Shown piece after piece: positions 8,949 through 17,627 of a stretch of 56,659 nucleotides of DNA. This DNA is from an uncultured Campylobacter sp. (lineage in GTDB: Bacteria; Campylobacterota; Campylobacteria; Campylobacterales; Campylobacteraceae). The notes beneath the pieces are model-generated. The model worked only from the letters and a program-made list of their open reading frames with translations, ran no database searches and was not told where the DNA came from. Both the position numbers and the translations under genes were made by a program. The DNA lies in the NCBI RefSeq assembly GCF_937981295.1, contig NZ_CALJPC010000066.1, forward strand, positions 1 to 56,659, in the 5' to 3' direction. How positions within the stretch are numbered: the stretch's first letter is position 1; every line of letters begins with the position of its first letter.

Positions 8949-8972
8949 AATTCCGCAGCGATGCGGAATTTT
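8949..8972 (+). terminator. hairpin after the antiporter gene
   Basis: Perfect 8-bp stem AATTCCGC / GCGGAATT with a 6-base loop, then TTG. The T-tract is weak, so termination is probable but not certain. Confidence 0.45.
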
Positions 8973-9170
8973 GCTTTATCCCGCAGAATTCCGCTCTGCA
9001 AAATTCCGTCGCGCGGATAAAATTTTAAAGCGAAATTTCAAAAAGCGCGAGTAAATTTTAAAAGCAAAATTTTAACGAGCCGCGTTAAAACGGCGCGTGC
9101 GCCTGCAATTTAAAATTTTTAAATTAAACGAGTAGTAAAATACCGATAAATTTCAAACAAGGAGAATGAA

Positions 9171-9569
9171 ATGAAAAATCCTAAGATGTTCCTCTGGGGG
9201 GGGTGTTAGCTGCTTTTTTTAGTTGGTTGCGGCGATGATACCGAGGTAAAAACTAAAGAATACTACGACGCGCATCTGGACGAAGCCAAAGAGGTTTTGG
9301 CAAAGTGCGATTTCAATACCCTTAAAGACGGGAGCAATTCCTATAAGAATTGCGTAAACGCCAAAGAATCAGTTAATGATATAAAAGTTGTGACGGTAGA
9401 ATACTATGAAAAGCATATAGAGGAAGCTAAAGAGGTAGAAAAGAATTGCGATTGGTATAAGATAGAGGAAGGAAGCAAAATGCACAAGAATTGTGAAAAT
9501 GCAAGTAAGGGGTTAGAAGAATATAGATTTAATGAGCGTAAAAAATATTTTACTGGAGGGCAGAAGTAA
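9171..9569 (+). pseudogene. EexN-like lipoprotein, broken in its signal peptide
   Basis: An ATG with a good GGAGAATGAA leader opens a frame that hits a TAG at 9207-9209 but then continues in the same frame to 9569 with a perfect lipobox (FLVGC) and mature protein. The break lies between an 8-G run (9196-9203) and a 7-T run (9214-9220). Adding one G and removing one T would give a normal lipoprotein signal. The mature part holds two copies of a ~40-residue unit (EYY..H..EAKEV...CD....GS...KNC.NA), the pattern of EexN entry-exclusion lipoproteins of conjugative elements. It could be a pseudogene, a phase-off allele or a double homopolymer sequencing error. Confidence 0.6.
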
Positions 9570-9657
9570 AAAAACCATAGGCTTGCGATAAACATGTTAA
9601 TTTTAATATTATTTAAATATTAAAATTTCTCTTATCTCACACACTTAAATTCATTTT

Positions 9658-9690
9658 AATTCACTCTATGCCTTCGGCGCAGAGTGAATT
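9658..9690. terminator. strong hairpin after the EexN-like gene
   Basis: Perfect 10-bp arms AATTCACTCT / AGAGTGAATT around an inner GCC-TTC-GGC hairpin. It could stop transcription from either side. A 12-bp palindrome TTCGGCGCCGAA follows at 9698-9709. Confidence 0.5.
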
Positions 9691-10529
9691 TACCCCCTTC
9701 GGCGCCGAATTTTACAATATAAATCTCGCCCTCGAAACGATACGGCGCGAAATCTTGCTTTACGGATTTTGGAATTTCAAATTTAAAGCCTGCGGGCTTG
9801 GCTATCACAGAAAAGACTTACGGGCTGCGCGGCGCCTTAAAATTTAATCATTTTAAAATTTACGCCGCGTGGCTAGTCTAAATTTAACTCGGCGGCGGTG
9901 AAATTTCGCAGTGCGGCATGCTAAATTTCACGATCTCACATGCCGCTAGTCAAATTTTCTCGGCGGCGGTTTGCGCGGCGTGCTAAATTTAACTTCGCTC
10001 GCGCCTCTTATCTGCGCCCTAGTCTAAATTTAAAATTTCAATTTGCGGCGATAGTTCGTGCGGCGCGAGGCAACTCCTAACATACGGCGATCTCGGCTTA
10101 CGCTATGAAATTCAAAGAATTAGTGGCAACGGCGGCGCTTGGCTTGCGCTATGCGGTTTCAAGGCAGACGGCGGCGTTGTGCGTTAAATTTTAAATTTAC
10201 GTGCCGGACAGCGGAAGGCAGCATTTGCCCTGTAAAATTTTAACTTTCGCGCACCGGACGACGGCTAGGTGCCATTGCTCACATGCTGTTGCGAAGCTGC
10301 TTCTAAATCGCCGAGTTAAATTTTAGCGCGCCGAAATTTTAGTCTATGTGACGCGATTTACGAAACGGCGAAATTTTGAGTCTGCGCTGCGATTTATAGT
10401 GCATCAAAATTTTAACTTTCACGAAACGATCTGTGATGCGCTAGAATTTTAATTAAAATTTTAATTTGCGTGGTGCGATCTGCGATGCGATAAAATTTTA
10501 ACCCACGCTGCGGCTCGCAGGCACGCTGC
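9691..10529. repeat. AAAATTTT-rich spacer with degenerate tandem units
   Basis: More than 800 bases without a gene. AAATTT or AAAATTTTAA words recur every 30-60 bases, each followed by a GC-rich block such as CTTTCGCG or GCGATCTGCGATGCG. Near-copies can be aligned at about 10231, 10394 and 10490. It looks like the product of repeated slippage or duplication of one short unit. Confidence 0.5.
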
Positions 10530-11873
10530 CTAGCCGATCCCTCGCATCGCATCAAGCCGCTTTAAAAATAGTTCTACTTTGCGCAGCTGCGCCGCATTTA
10601 GCGCCCTACCCGAGCAAAAATACTCCACGCTGTTACCGTTTGGATAATTAACTCGCGAAATGCCCGCCTCTTCGCTTCGCGGCTCAAATTCTAAGGACAA
10701 ATCCGCGCCGCCTCGAGAATAAAGCTTGAGCTGTGAATTCGCATCTACGGCGCGTGGCGACATGCGGCATTTGTCTTCGTCGCACTGCTCTACGCCGCGG
10801 GCATTGACCGACAGCTTACCGTCGCGTTCGCGGATTGCGCCCAGCTCGCCCGTTTGCGAATTTGCGCTAAATTTTATATCACCGTCTGCGTCAAATTTAT
10901 CCGCACAAACCTGCGATTTTACGTCGCGCGAAGTATCCATGCCGAAGCCGCACTCATCCGCGTTAGAAAACTCATCGCACTCATCATACCCCACTGCGCC
11001 GTTTTTTCTGGCGCCGCACGACACTGCACGAAGTTCGCTCATACCTTGCTCTATCATATCGGGCTTGCTCTCGCCGCAACTTTCTGTGTCGCGCCCACGG
11101 CCGCTATTATCGCGACCTTCTACGCCCCGCTTGTTCTTGCCTTTTATGCTCTCACTGCCCGCGTTAAATTTAGCCGTCCGCGAGGGCAAATCCTCGCTGC
11201 GCGCGAGCTTTAACCGCCCGCCCAGCTCGCTTGCTAGGCGATTTAGCGTGCCGTCTATGCCGTCGATGATACGCACGTGAGACGGCAAAATTTCGCGCAA
11301 AACGTCCTTGAAATAGTTAAAATGCGTGCAACCAAGCACGAGCGAACCGAGGCGCTCAAGCTCAAATTTAGCTAGTTCCTCCCGCAGATACGCCCGAACC
11401 GCGGGCGAGTCAAACTCCAAATCCTGCGCAAACTCCACGAGGCGAGGCAGCGGCAGGCTCCACGTCTCGCACTCCAGCCGCCCCACGAGGCGCGCTAGCT
11501 TCTCGCCGGCGATCGTTAGCGGCGTGGCGATGAGCAGCGTCGGGCGCGCGCCGAAGCTGTCCGCGGCGAGCTTGACGGCGGGCTCCATGCCGATAACCGG
11601 CACGCTAAATGCGCCGCGAAGCTCGGAAATAGCCGCGCTCGTGGCGGTGTTGCAAGCTACGACGACCGCGTCTGCGCCGTGCGCGACCAAAAACCCCACC
11701 GCATCGAGGCTTAGCCGCACGATCTCGGCTCTACTTTTCGTGCCGTAGGGGACGTGATCCTCGTCGGCAAAATACAAAAACTCCGCCCCGCTAAACCGCC
11801 GCAGAGCCTCAGCTAGCACGCTTAGTCCGCCGATACCCGAGTCAAAAAACGCTATTTTCAAATCTTTATCCAA
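10530..11873 (-). CDS. murI: glutamate racemase with a ~185-residue low-complexity insertion
   Basis: Makes D-glutamate for peptidoglycan in the cytoplasm. Residues 1-225 are a complete racemase core: FFDSGIGGLS (Asp11), the first catalytic Cys74 in ACNTATSA, and the second, Cys182, in GCTHF with His184. The usual C-terminal piece (VEYFCSGRA..LRKVELFLKRL) appears only at residues 416-440. Between them, residues ~226-412 are a hydrophilic stretch rich in Ser, Gly, Asp, Glu and Cys with no family counterpart, making the protein 447 residues instead of about 260. The frame is unbroken through the insertion. The start is a TTG just before the KIAFF strand. Confidence 0.88.
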   Translation of the reverse strand: MDKDLKIAFFDSGIGGLSVLAEALRRFSGAEFLYFADEDHVPYGTKSRAEIVRLSLDAVGFLVAHGADAVVVACNTATSAAISELRGAFSVPVIGMEPAVKLAADSFGARPTLLIATPLTIAGEKLARLVGRLECETWSLPLPRLVEFAQDLEFDSPAVRAYLREELAKFELERLGSLVLGCTHFNYFKDVLREILPSHVRIIDGIDGTLNRLASELGGRLKLARSEDLPSRTAKFNAGSESIKGKNKRGVEGRDNSGRGRDTESCGESKPDMIEQGMSELRAVSCGARKNGAVGYDECDEFSNADECGFGMDTSRDVKSQVCADKFDADGDIKFSANSQTGELGAIRERDGKLSVNARGVEQCDEDKCRMSPRAVDANSQLKLYSRGGADLSLEFEPRSEEAGISRVNYPNGNSVEYFCSGRALNAAQLRKVELFLKRLDAMRGIG

Positions 11874-12002
11874 GGTTAAATTTCAAAAAAGGGATTATAG
11901 CTCAATTCGGGTAAAATTTAAATTTTGAGCGGGCTTGGCGGATCCGCGGTCGGAATTCTCGCTACCTTATTAAAATTCGCGATAAATTTAATCAATTTTT
12001 TA

Positions 12003-12017
12003 GGGGGGGGGAGGGGG
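12003..12017. repeat. interrupted poly-G tract (G9-A-G5) upstream of the Sel1-repeat gene
   Basis: Nine G, one A, five G, 37 bases before the ATG at 12054. Long G-tracts are the standard phase-variation sites of Campylobacter. This one lies in the leader or promoter region, not in the coding frame, so it could change transcription or translation efficiency. Its variability is inferred, not seen. Confidence 0.5.
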
Positions 12018-12053
12018 TAGAATTAGCCAAATTTTACCCGGAAAGGATACTAA

Positions 12054-12737
12054 ATGAAAAAATCGCTATTTGCGTTAGCATTTATCGCTTGCTTTGCGTT
12101 CGGAGCATCCGAGCTTGAGACGCTAGAAAAAGAGTGCAATGACGGCAATATGGAGTCTTGCCTTAGAGCCGCTTTACAATACGAAGACAATACTAAAACA
12201 CTTAAGCTGCTTGAAAAAACCTGCGACGGCGGATATGAGCCAGGTTGCCTTGTAATGTCGATCAGAATGATGCAAGAAAATCCTAAAAAAGGCATCGAAT
12301 ATCATGAAAAAAGATGCGATGCGGGAGACGCTATGTATTGTGGGTTATTGGGATCAATGTATAGTGACGGAGATGGAGTCGAAAAAGATATATCAAAGGC
12401 TATAATCTACCATGACAAAGCTTGCAATCTAGGGCAAAAGCTATCAGCGCTATCATGCGGTATGTTGGCAGAGATGTATCGTAAAGGAGACGGTGTAAAA
12501 ATAAATTTAATGAAAGCGGCGGTTTATGATAAAAAAGGTTGCGACATAACGGACGAGCTAGCGAGTTGCTATAATTTTGCGCTATTTAACTACAACTCTA
12601 ACGATAAAAGTAAAGCTGCGCGGTATTATAAAAAAGCTTGCGATTTAGGAAAAAATAAAAATTCTCCTTTTATGAATCCACCCGAGTTTAAAGAACTTTG
12701 GCAAAAATCCTGCGATATGTATGAGCTGCTAAAATAG
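12054..12737 (+). CDS. secreted Cys-rich Sel1-like repeat protein (Hcp-like)
   Basis: A 227-residue protein with a signal peptide (residues 1-18, ending FGA). It contains about five Sel1-like helical repeats, each with a paired Cys (C..G....C spacing: ECNDGNMESC, TCDGGYEPGC, RCDAGDAMYC, ACNLG..ALSC, GCDITDELASC), and the YHDKACNLG and YKKACDLG signatures. This is the disulphide-linked repeat layout of Helicobacter Hcp proteins, suggesting a periplasmic or secreted scaffold; Hcp members bind penicillin or host factors. AAAGGAT lies 7 bases before the ATG. The unusual G-tract upstream may control its expression. Confidence 0.85.
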   Translation: MKKSLFALAFIACFAFGASELETLEKECNDGNMESCLRAALQYEDNTKTLKLLEKTCDGGYEPGCLVMSIRMMQENPKKGIEYHEKRCDAGDAMYCGLLGSMYSDGDGVEKDISKAIIYHDKACNLGQKLSALSCGMLAEMYRKGDGVKINLMKAAVYDKKGCDITDELASCYNFALFNYNSNDKSKAARYYKKACDLGKNKNSPFMNPPEFKELWQKSCDMYELLK

Positions 12738-13505
12738 CACGCCGAGCTGCGGCTGATACAATACGCGTCGGCTGCGGCTCAAAATCCCGCCGCCCTTAAA
12801 TTTAAATCGTGGCGGTAGGCTACTAAGCTCAACGATAAAATTTTAAATTAATCGGGCGATATGCGGCAGAATTTAACGTAAATTTACACGGATCCTGCAT
12901 AGATTTTAGCGCAAGCAAAGCGCTAAAATAAAGAGGCAGATTTGTCATAAGCAAATGCGTGCTAAAAGCATAGATTGGCACGCAGCAAAATTTTAAGTTA
13001 GAATTTATGAAATCTTATGCGCTTCGCCTCTGCACGGATCGGACGAAAGTAGAATTACAAGATTGGAATTTACGCAGTCGCGCGTATAAAACTTCGCGCG
13101 AATTTTTTGATGTGGAATTTAGAATTTTAGAATTTCTAGAACTTCGAATTTGACGCTGAGCCTTGAAATATCGTAGCGATAGAATTTTAAAATTTACCGC
13201 TGCATCGCTTTAAAAATCTTGCTTGAAAATTTTAATTACGCAGCGTAAAATTTTTCATTTCTGCCGCGACGCTGCGTTTTTCTATAAAAATTTTGCTCTT
13301 TTGCTCTGGTGCTGTGTTTTCGTCGTAGAATTTCGCGACTTTTTACGGCGCAGAATTTTTAGCGCGAAGTTCCTCATTATTTTTGCTTGTTAAAATTTAA
13401 GCGATAAATCTCACGATGTTAAATTTGCACGGCATAAGGCTCTTATCGCTGGCGCCACTTTGAAGCGAAATGAGATAAATTCTACGTGGCGCAAAAGGCG
13501 CCCGA
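12738..13505. other. intergenic, no gene seen
   Basis: About 770 bases between converging genes. Dense in AAATTT-type words alternating with GC-rich blocks. All frames are closed, and I see no RNA gene or clear remnant. Confidence 0.45.
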
Positions 13506-14360
13506 CTAGGCTTTGCGGCGTCCTTGCATACTGCGCAAAAGTGCGATCTCCTCCGCCCAGAGGCTATCGTCGATCGTTTCTAAAATCAGCGGGATCTCGT
13601 CGATGTTCGGGTCGTTCATGATGTTTTCAAACGCCGCGAGCCCCAAAAATCCGCGCCCGAGGCTCTCGTGCCGATCTTTGCGCACGCCAAGCTCATTTTT
13701 CGTGTCGTTTAGGTGCATGCCGCTTAAAAATTTATAGCCGATCGCGCGGTCAAACTCGCTCATCGTGCGCTCATAGGCCTGCTGGCTGCGCAGATCGTAT
13801 CCTGCGGCGAACGCGTGACAGGTATCGATACAGACGCCGATGCGATCTTTGTTTGAAATTTTGCCGATCACGTAAGCGAGCTGAGCGAAATCATAGCCGA
13901 GATTGGAGCCCTGGCCCGCGGTGTTTTCGAGCACGAGCTTGACGCCTGCGGTGTTTGCGATGGCGAAATTTAGCGATCCTGCGATATTATCTAGGCACAC
14001 TTGAGCTGAAATTTCATTTAGATGCGAGCCCGGATGAAAGTTCAAAAGCCTAAGCCCGAGCGCCTCGCAGCGGCGGATCTCGTCCACGAAAGCGTTTAGG
14101 GACTTCTCGCGCTCTGCCTCGCGCGGATGGCCCAAATTTATGAGGTAGCTGTCGTGCACCAAAACATGCTCCGCGCTGATGCCGCTTTGTTTCAGCGCGT
14201 CTTTAAATGCGGCGATCTCCTCCGCGCTAAGCGGCGGCGCGTCCCATCTGCGCTGATTTTTGACGAACATCGCAAACGCGTCCGCCCCGATCTTTGCGGC
14301 GTTTAACGGCGCGTTAGAAACCCCGCCGCTAGCACTCACGTGCGCTCCGATCCGCTTCAT
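13506..14360 (-). CDS. nfo: endonuclease IV (AP endonuclease)
   Basis: A 284-residue AP endonuclease of base-excision repair. It cuts DNA 5' to abasic sites using three zinc ions. Metal-binding motifs are all present: GAHVSASGG at the N-terminus, HPGSH, LENTAGQG, CIDTCHAFAAGYD, HLNDTKNELGVRKDRHESLGRG and LILET near the end. Length is normal. The start is the ATG before KRIGAHVS, with an upstream AGGAGG-like site. It stands alone between two spacers. Confidence 0.95.
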   Translation of the reverse strand: MKRIGAHVSASGGVSNAPLNAAKIGADAFAMFVKNQRRWDAPPLSAEEIAAFKDALKQSGISAEHVLVHDSYLINLGHPREAEREKSLNAFVDEIRRCEALGLRLLNFHPGSHLNEISAQVCLDNIAGSLNFAIANTAGVKLVLENTAGQGSNLGYDFAQLAYVIGKISNKDRIGVCIDTCHAFAAGYDLRSQQAYERTMSEFDRAIGYKFLSGMHLNDTKNELGVRKDRHESLGRGFLGLAAFENIMNDPNIDEIPLILETIDDSLWAEEIALLRSMQGRRKA

Positions 14361-14713
14361 TTTACCTCCTAAATTTTATTTTGCGCCGCACGCGGCAAAT
14401 TTCATCAACCCTAGCTGCGCGCGGATTTTTTAAATTTAAATGCACGCTTTTTCTTTCGCACATACGCGCTGCTTAGTAAATTTCGTCGCAAAGAGCCGGC
14501 GCAGAGTATTGATAAAACCGCGCCGTTTGCACAACTTAGGCGGCTACCCCGCCGAGTAATGGAATTTTGACCGCTCGCGCCGTATTTTGAAGCGGCTGCT
14601 AGAGCGCATTATTCCCGCGCGCTTACAAGAACGCACCGCGCGAAATTTTACTCGTTTTCGAGCCCTGCGGAGTAACATATCTTGCGTGCTGTAAATGCCT
14701 GCCGCGCGAAATT
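14361..14713. other. intergenic, no gene seen
   Basis: About 350 bases, GC-rich blocks separated by AAATTT-type words. No supported gene, and no terminator clear enough to call. Confidence 0.4.
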
Positions 14714-15205
14714 TTACTGCAGTTCACGGATTTTGATCTTCACGCCGCGTTTTGCGTCGGCGAAGCTTATGGATCTTCCGCCGCCGTCCTTGTCACGGCA
14801 AACCTTATAATCGATAGAGCCATCTTGTAAGCTTTGTTCAAAGCAGTGGCCGCCCGTGTCGCTACCGCCGAAGATCGGTTTGCCGTCTAGGATTTCGCCC
14901 AGAAGTCCGCGGTAGTGCTCGGCACCGAAGAATTTTTTATTGAAAACGAGCTCGTCGTCGCACGCACCGTTCATGCAAATTTTATCGCCTTTTAAAACCA
15001 GGCTCAGCACGCTGATGCCGCTTGCATAAATTTGAACCTCGGTTTGGTTTTTAAATTTACGCATAAAGCCCGCGTCGCTGGTGCGGGTAAGCGGCGAAAC
15101 GACGGTGAAATTTACAGCTTGCGTAGAAGCGGGCTTGAGTGCAGTGGTAGCGCAGCCTGCGAGCAGAAGCGAAAGTGCAAGCGGCGCCAGAAAAGAGCAT
15201 TTCAT
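14714..15205 (-). CDS. lipoprotein, function unknown
   Basis: A 163-residue lipoprotein with a strong signal (lipobox LLAGC, Cys18) preceded by an AAGGAT site. The mature part has two Cys pairs, KICMNGACDDE and HCFEQ...KVC, suggesting disulphides in the periplasm. The conserved-looking stretches VFNKKFFGAEHYRGLLGEILDGKPIF and KIKIRELQ resemble lipoproteins found in other Campylobacterota, but I cannot assign a function. It is transcribed away from the tRNA. Confidence 0.7.
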   Translation of the reverse strand: MKCSFLAPLALSLLLAGCATTALKPASTQAVNFTVVSPLTRTSDAGFMRKFKNQTEVQIYASGISVLSLVLKGDKICMNGACDDELVFNKKFFGAEHYRGLLGEILDGKPIFGGSDTGGHCFEQSLQDGSIDYKVCRDKDGGGRSISFADAKRGVKIKIRELQ

Positions 15206-15259
15206 AAATAATCCTTAATTTAAGTTGGGTTTAAGTGCGTCTTGAGTAGAATACCGCCT

Positions 15260-15281
15260 TTAATCTTAATACCAGATTAAG
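15260..15281. promoter_or_regulatory. inverted repeat just ahead of tRNA-Glu
   Basis: TTAATCT (15260-15266) and AGATTAA (15274-15280) form a perfect 7-bp inverted repeat between a TAGAAT -10-like box (15247-15252) and the tRNA. An alternative 6-bp pairing, CTTAAT/ATTAAG, overlaps it. Possibly the 5' leader of the tRNA precursor. Confidence 0.35.
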
Positions 15282-15282
15282 T

Positions 15283-15357
15283 GGCCCCTTCGTCTAACGG
15301 TTAGGACATCGCCCTTTCACGGCGGTAAAACGAGTTCGAATCTCGTAGGGGTCGCCA
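15283..15357 (+). tRNA. tRNA-Glu (anticodon TTC)
   Basis: A 75-base tRNA. The acceptor stem GGCCCCT pairs with AGGGGTC (one G-U). The D-arm region contains CTAACGGTTAGG. The anticodon loop CTTTCAC is closed by CGCC/GGCG, giving TTC. The T-arm CGAGTTCGAATCTCG is perfect, and the CCA end is encoded. It is a single tRNA, not in a cluster. Confidence 0.96.
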
Positions 15358-15604
15358 CTTCTAGGTTTTAAAATTTTTTGACGCAAATCTTAGTTTTTGT
15401 AAAATTCTGAAATTTTATCCAACTGCTAAATTTTAAAATTATGCGCTTTTGCTGTTTCCTGCGCTACAAAATTCCAAGACTTCAATAAATTCTACTTGAT
15501 AGTTTTAAAATTTAGCCCCGCCGAATTTATGTAATAAATTTTATGCAAACAAATAAAACTCGCAAATTTAGCTCTTTCTAAAAAAAATTCGCTAAATTTA
15601 TTGA

Positions 15605-16342
15605 ATGCAAAATTTTAAAGAATATGTAAATGAAATTCTAAAAAATCATCCTGGCGAGCGCGTCACGAGCTTTAGTTTCGAGGGTGAGAAATACTGGCTC
15701 AAGCAGCCGGAACTGCGCATCCGCGGCGGATTACTTACGAAAATATCTAAAGCAAATCCGAAAGCCTCTTTCGATTACGAAGCGCTAAAATGCGAGAGCC
15801 TGTACGCAGCCGGCGCGCCTGTGCCGCAGCTGGTGCTGCGAGACGAGAGCTTTTTCGTACTCAAAGACGGCGGCACGCCGGTGGACGAGGTGCTAAAAAG
15901 CTCGGATGAGGCATCTTGCTTGGCGCTCATTCAGGGCTACGCTGCGGCGTTAGCACATCTACATTCGCGCGGCTTCATACACGGCAGACCCGCACTGCGC
16001 GACGTCTTAGTAAAAAACGGCGAGATGAAATTTATAGATTTTGAAAATCGCGGCGAGCGCGGTGATCTGCAAAAAGCCAAAATGCGAGATTTTTTGCTGT
16101 TTGTCTATGATCTTTGTCGCGAAGGTCTGAGCGAAGGCTTTGTTCGCGCAAGCATTTGCACCTACGCCTCAAGCGGCGGGCAGGATGTAGTGCAAAGTGC
16201 GTGGGCTACGGTACTTGCGCTGCGTCCGATATATTTTATCGCCAGGCTCTTGCCGCAAAAATTTAAAGATCTAAACGCGCTCGTGCGCACGTTTGAGCTC
16301 TGCCTAAAAATAATTGAGGAAAACGATGGTCAAACAAAGTAA
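15605..16342 (+). CDS. protein-kinase-fold protein (LPS/Kdo kinase- or APH-like)
   Basis: A 245-residue cytoplasmic protein. The N-terminal half has a beta-rich lobe with YWLKQPE, a possible ATP-binding Lys. The motif AHLHSRGFIHGRPALRDVLVKNGEMKFIDFENRGE follows the kinase catalytic loop and DFE (DFG-equivalent) layout of WaaP/RfaP-type and Bud32-type small-molecule kinases. The catalytic Asp of a usual HGDxxxxN loop appears shifted (HGRPALRDVLVKN), so activity is not certain. It overlaps the efflux gene by 17 bases. The substrate might be a lipid A or sugar moiety, by family only. Confidence 0.65.
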   Translation: MQNFKEYVNEILKNHPGERVTSFSFEGEKYWLKQPELRIRGGLLTKISKANPKASFDYEALKCESLYAAGAPVPQLVLRDESFFVLKDGGTPVDEVLKSSDEASCLALIQGYAAALAHLHSRGFIHGRPALRDVLVKNGEMKFIDFENRGERGDLQKAKMRDFLLFVYDLCREGLSEGFVRASICTYASSGGQDVVQSAWATVLALRPIYFIARLLPQKFKDLNALVRTFELCLKIIEENDGQTK

Positions 16343-17525
16343 ATTCGCTAAATTTAAGCTGGTGATTATACTCGCCTATATGTCCGCTCTGGCGCCACTT
16401 TCGACCGATATGTATCTGCCCGCGCTGGAAAAGGTAAAGGCAAGCTTTGCTACGAGCGAGTTTTACACTCAGCTATCAGTTGCGAGTTTTTTCATCGCTT
16501 TTGCGCTAGGACAGCTCGTTTATGGGCCGCTAAGCGATAAATTTGGTCGTAAAAAGCCGTTATACGCGGGCATTTTGCTTTTTATATTTGCGTCGCTTGC
16601 TTGCGTGAGCTTTGATAGCGTTTACGCGTTTATATTTTTTAGATTTTTGCAAGCTTTAGGCGGGTGCGCGGGAGTGGTACTTGCGCGAGCCGTAATTAAT
16701 GATAAATTCGAACTGCACGAGGCTGCGGCGATGTTTGCGCTGATGATGGTCGTAGGCTCGCTAGCGCCGATGCTAGCACCAACTCTAGGTGGATTTGTGC
16801 TAGATTTTTTCTCATGGCAAGCGATTTTTGCGATTTTGTTTGCGCTTGGAATTTTGCTTTTTGCATTTATATTTTTCGGACTTGGCGAGAGCGCTCAGAT
16901 AGACAGGACTGCTACACTTAGCGTAAAAGGCGTACTTGGCGAATACGGCATAATCTTGCGAAATAAAGAATTTATGCGCTATACGCTAGGATTTGCAGTT
17001 GCGATGAGCGCGCTTTTTGCTTATATCACGGGCTCTAGCTTTATATTTTTGGGCTATTATGGGTTGGGTGAGCATGCCTTTGGCGTAATATTTGGCATCA
17101 ACGCTCTTGGAATGACCCTCGTTTCGGCACTAAATGCCAAACTCGTGCAAAATCGCGAACCCATAGCTTTATTAAATTTCGGCCTAATCGCGATGCTTGT
17201 GACGAGCCTGATTTTGCTCGCATGCTCTATGCTTGACCTTCCTTTCATCTGCTTTGAGGCTTCGCTTTTCGTGCTGCTCTCATCTCTTGGCTTTGTTGCT
17301 CCTAACGCCACGACGCTTGCGATGGCGCTGTATAAGGACGGCAACTCGGGCGCAGCTTCGGCGGTGCTCGGAACTGCGCAATTTGCCATCGCCGGGGCTA
17401 TTTCGTTTATCGTGGGTGCAGTGGGAGCGAATAAGCCGTTTTTGCTCGCAAGTGTGATGGCGATTTGTGCTCTTTGTGCGAACGCTGTGTATTTTTTATT
17501 GCGAGAAAAGAATCAAAAATTTTAA
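16326..17525 (+). CDS. Bcr/CflA-family MFS drug efflux transporter
   Basis: A 399-residue inner-membrane transporter with 12 helices. The opening signature APLSTDMYLPALEKV and the motif GQLVYGPLSDKFGRKKPLYAG between helices 2 and 3 are diagnostic of the Bcr/CflA branch of DHA1 pumps, which expel drugs or small metabolites using the proton gradient. The ATG at 16326 is used inside the end of the kinase-like gene. A TTG start 12 bases earlier is possible. Translational coupling with the kinase-like gene is likely. Confidence 0.88.
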   Translation: MVKQSKFAKFKLVIILAYMSALAPLSTDMYLPALEKVKASFATSEFYTQLSVASFFIAFALGQLVYGPLSDKFGRKKPLYAGILLFIFASLACVSFDSVYAFIFFRFLQALGGCAGVVLARAVINDKFELHEAAAMFALMMVVGSLAPMLAPTLGGFVLDFFSWQAIFAILFALGILLFAFIFFGLGESAQIDRTATLSVKGVLGEYGIILRNKEFMRYTLGFAVAMSALFAYITGSSFIFLGYYGLGEHAFGVIFGINALGMTLVSALNAKLVQNREPIALLNFGLIAMLVTSLILLACSMLDLPFICFEASLFVLLSSLGFVAPNATTLAMALYKDGNSGAASAVLGTAQFAIAGAISFIVGAVGANKPFLLASVMAICALCANAVYFLLREKNQKF

Positions 17526-17627
17526 TTTTAATATTTTTTAAATTTATCGTTAAGGATTGATTAGCTAAAATTAGCTTTCGTTCTTTCAGTGTAAGAAAGA
17601 CAATTCGGTAAAAAAGGAAACAAGCCA

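Noticed and set aside
9691..10529. CRISPR array
   Set aside because: Repeats are degenerate, vary in spacing and are not identical, and no cas genes are present. They do not form a repeat-spacer pattern.
10726..11280. 184-residue plus-strand open frame opposite the MurI insertion
   Set aside because: It is antisense to murI, has no ribosome-binding site, and is rich in Ser/Arg/Pro as expected for the complement of this low-complexity insertion. The minus-strand frame contains the racemase motifs on both sides.
12003..12017. G-tract as a coding phase-variation site
   Set aside because: It lies upstream of the start codon and no frame crosses it into the Sel1-repeat gene, so frame switching is not possible. 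Only a leader or promoter effect remains.
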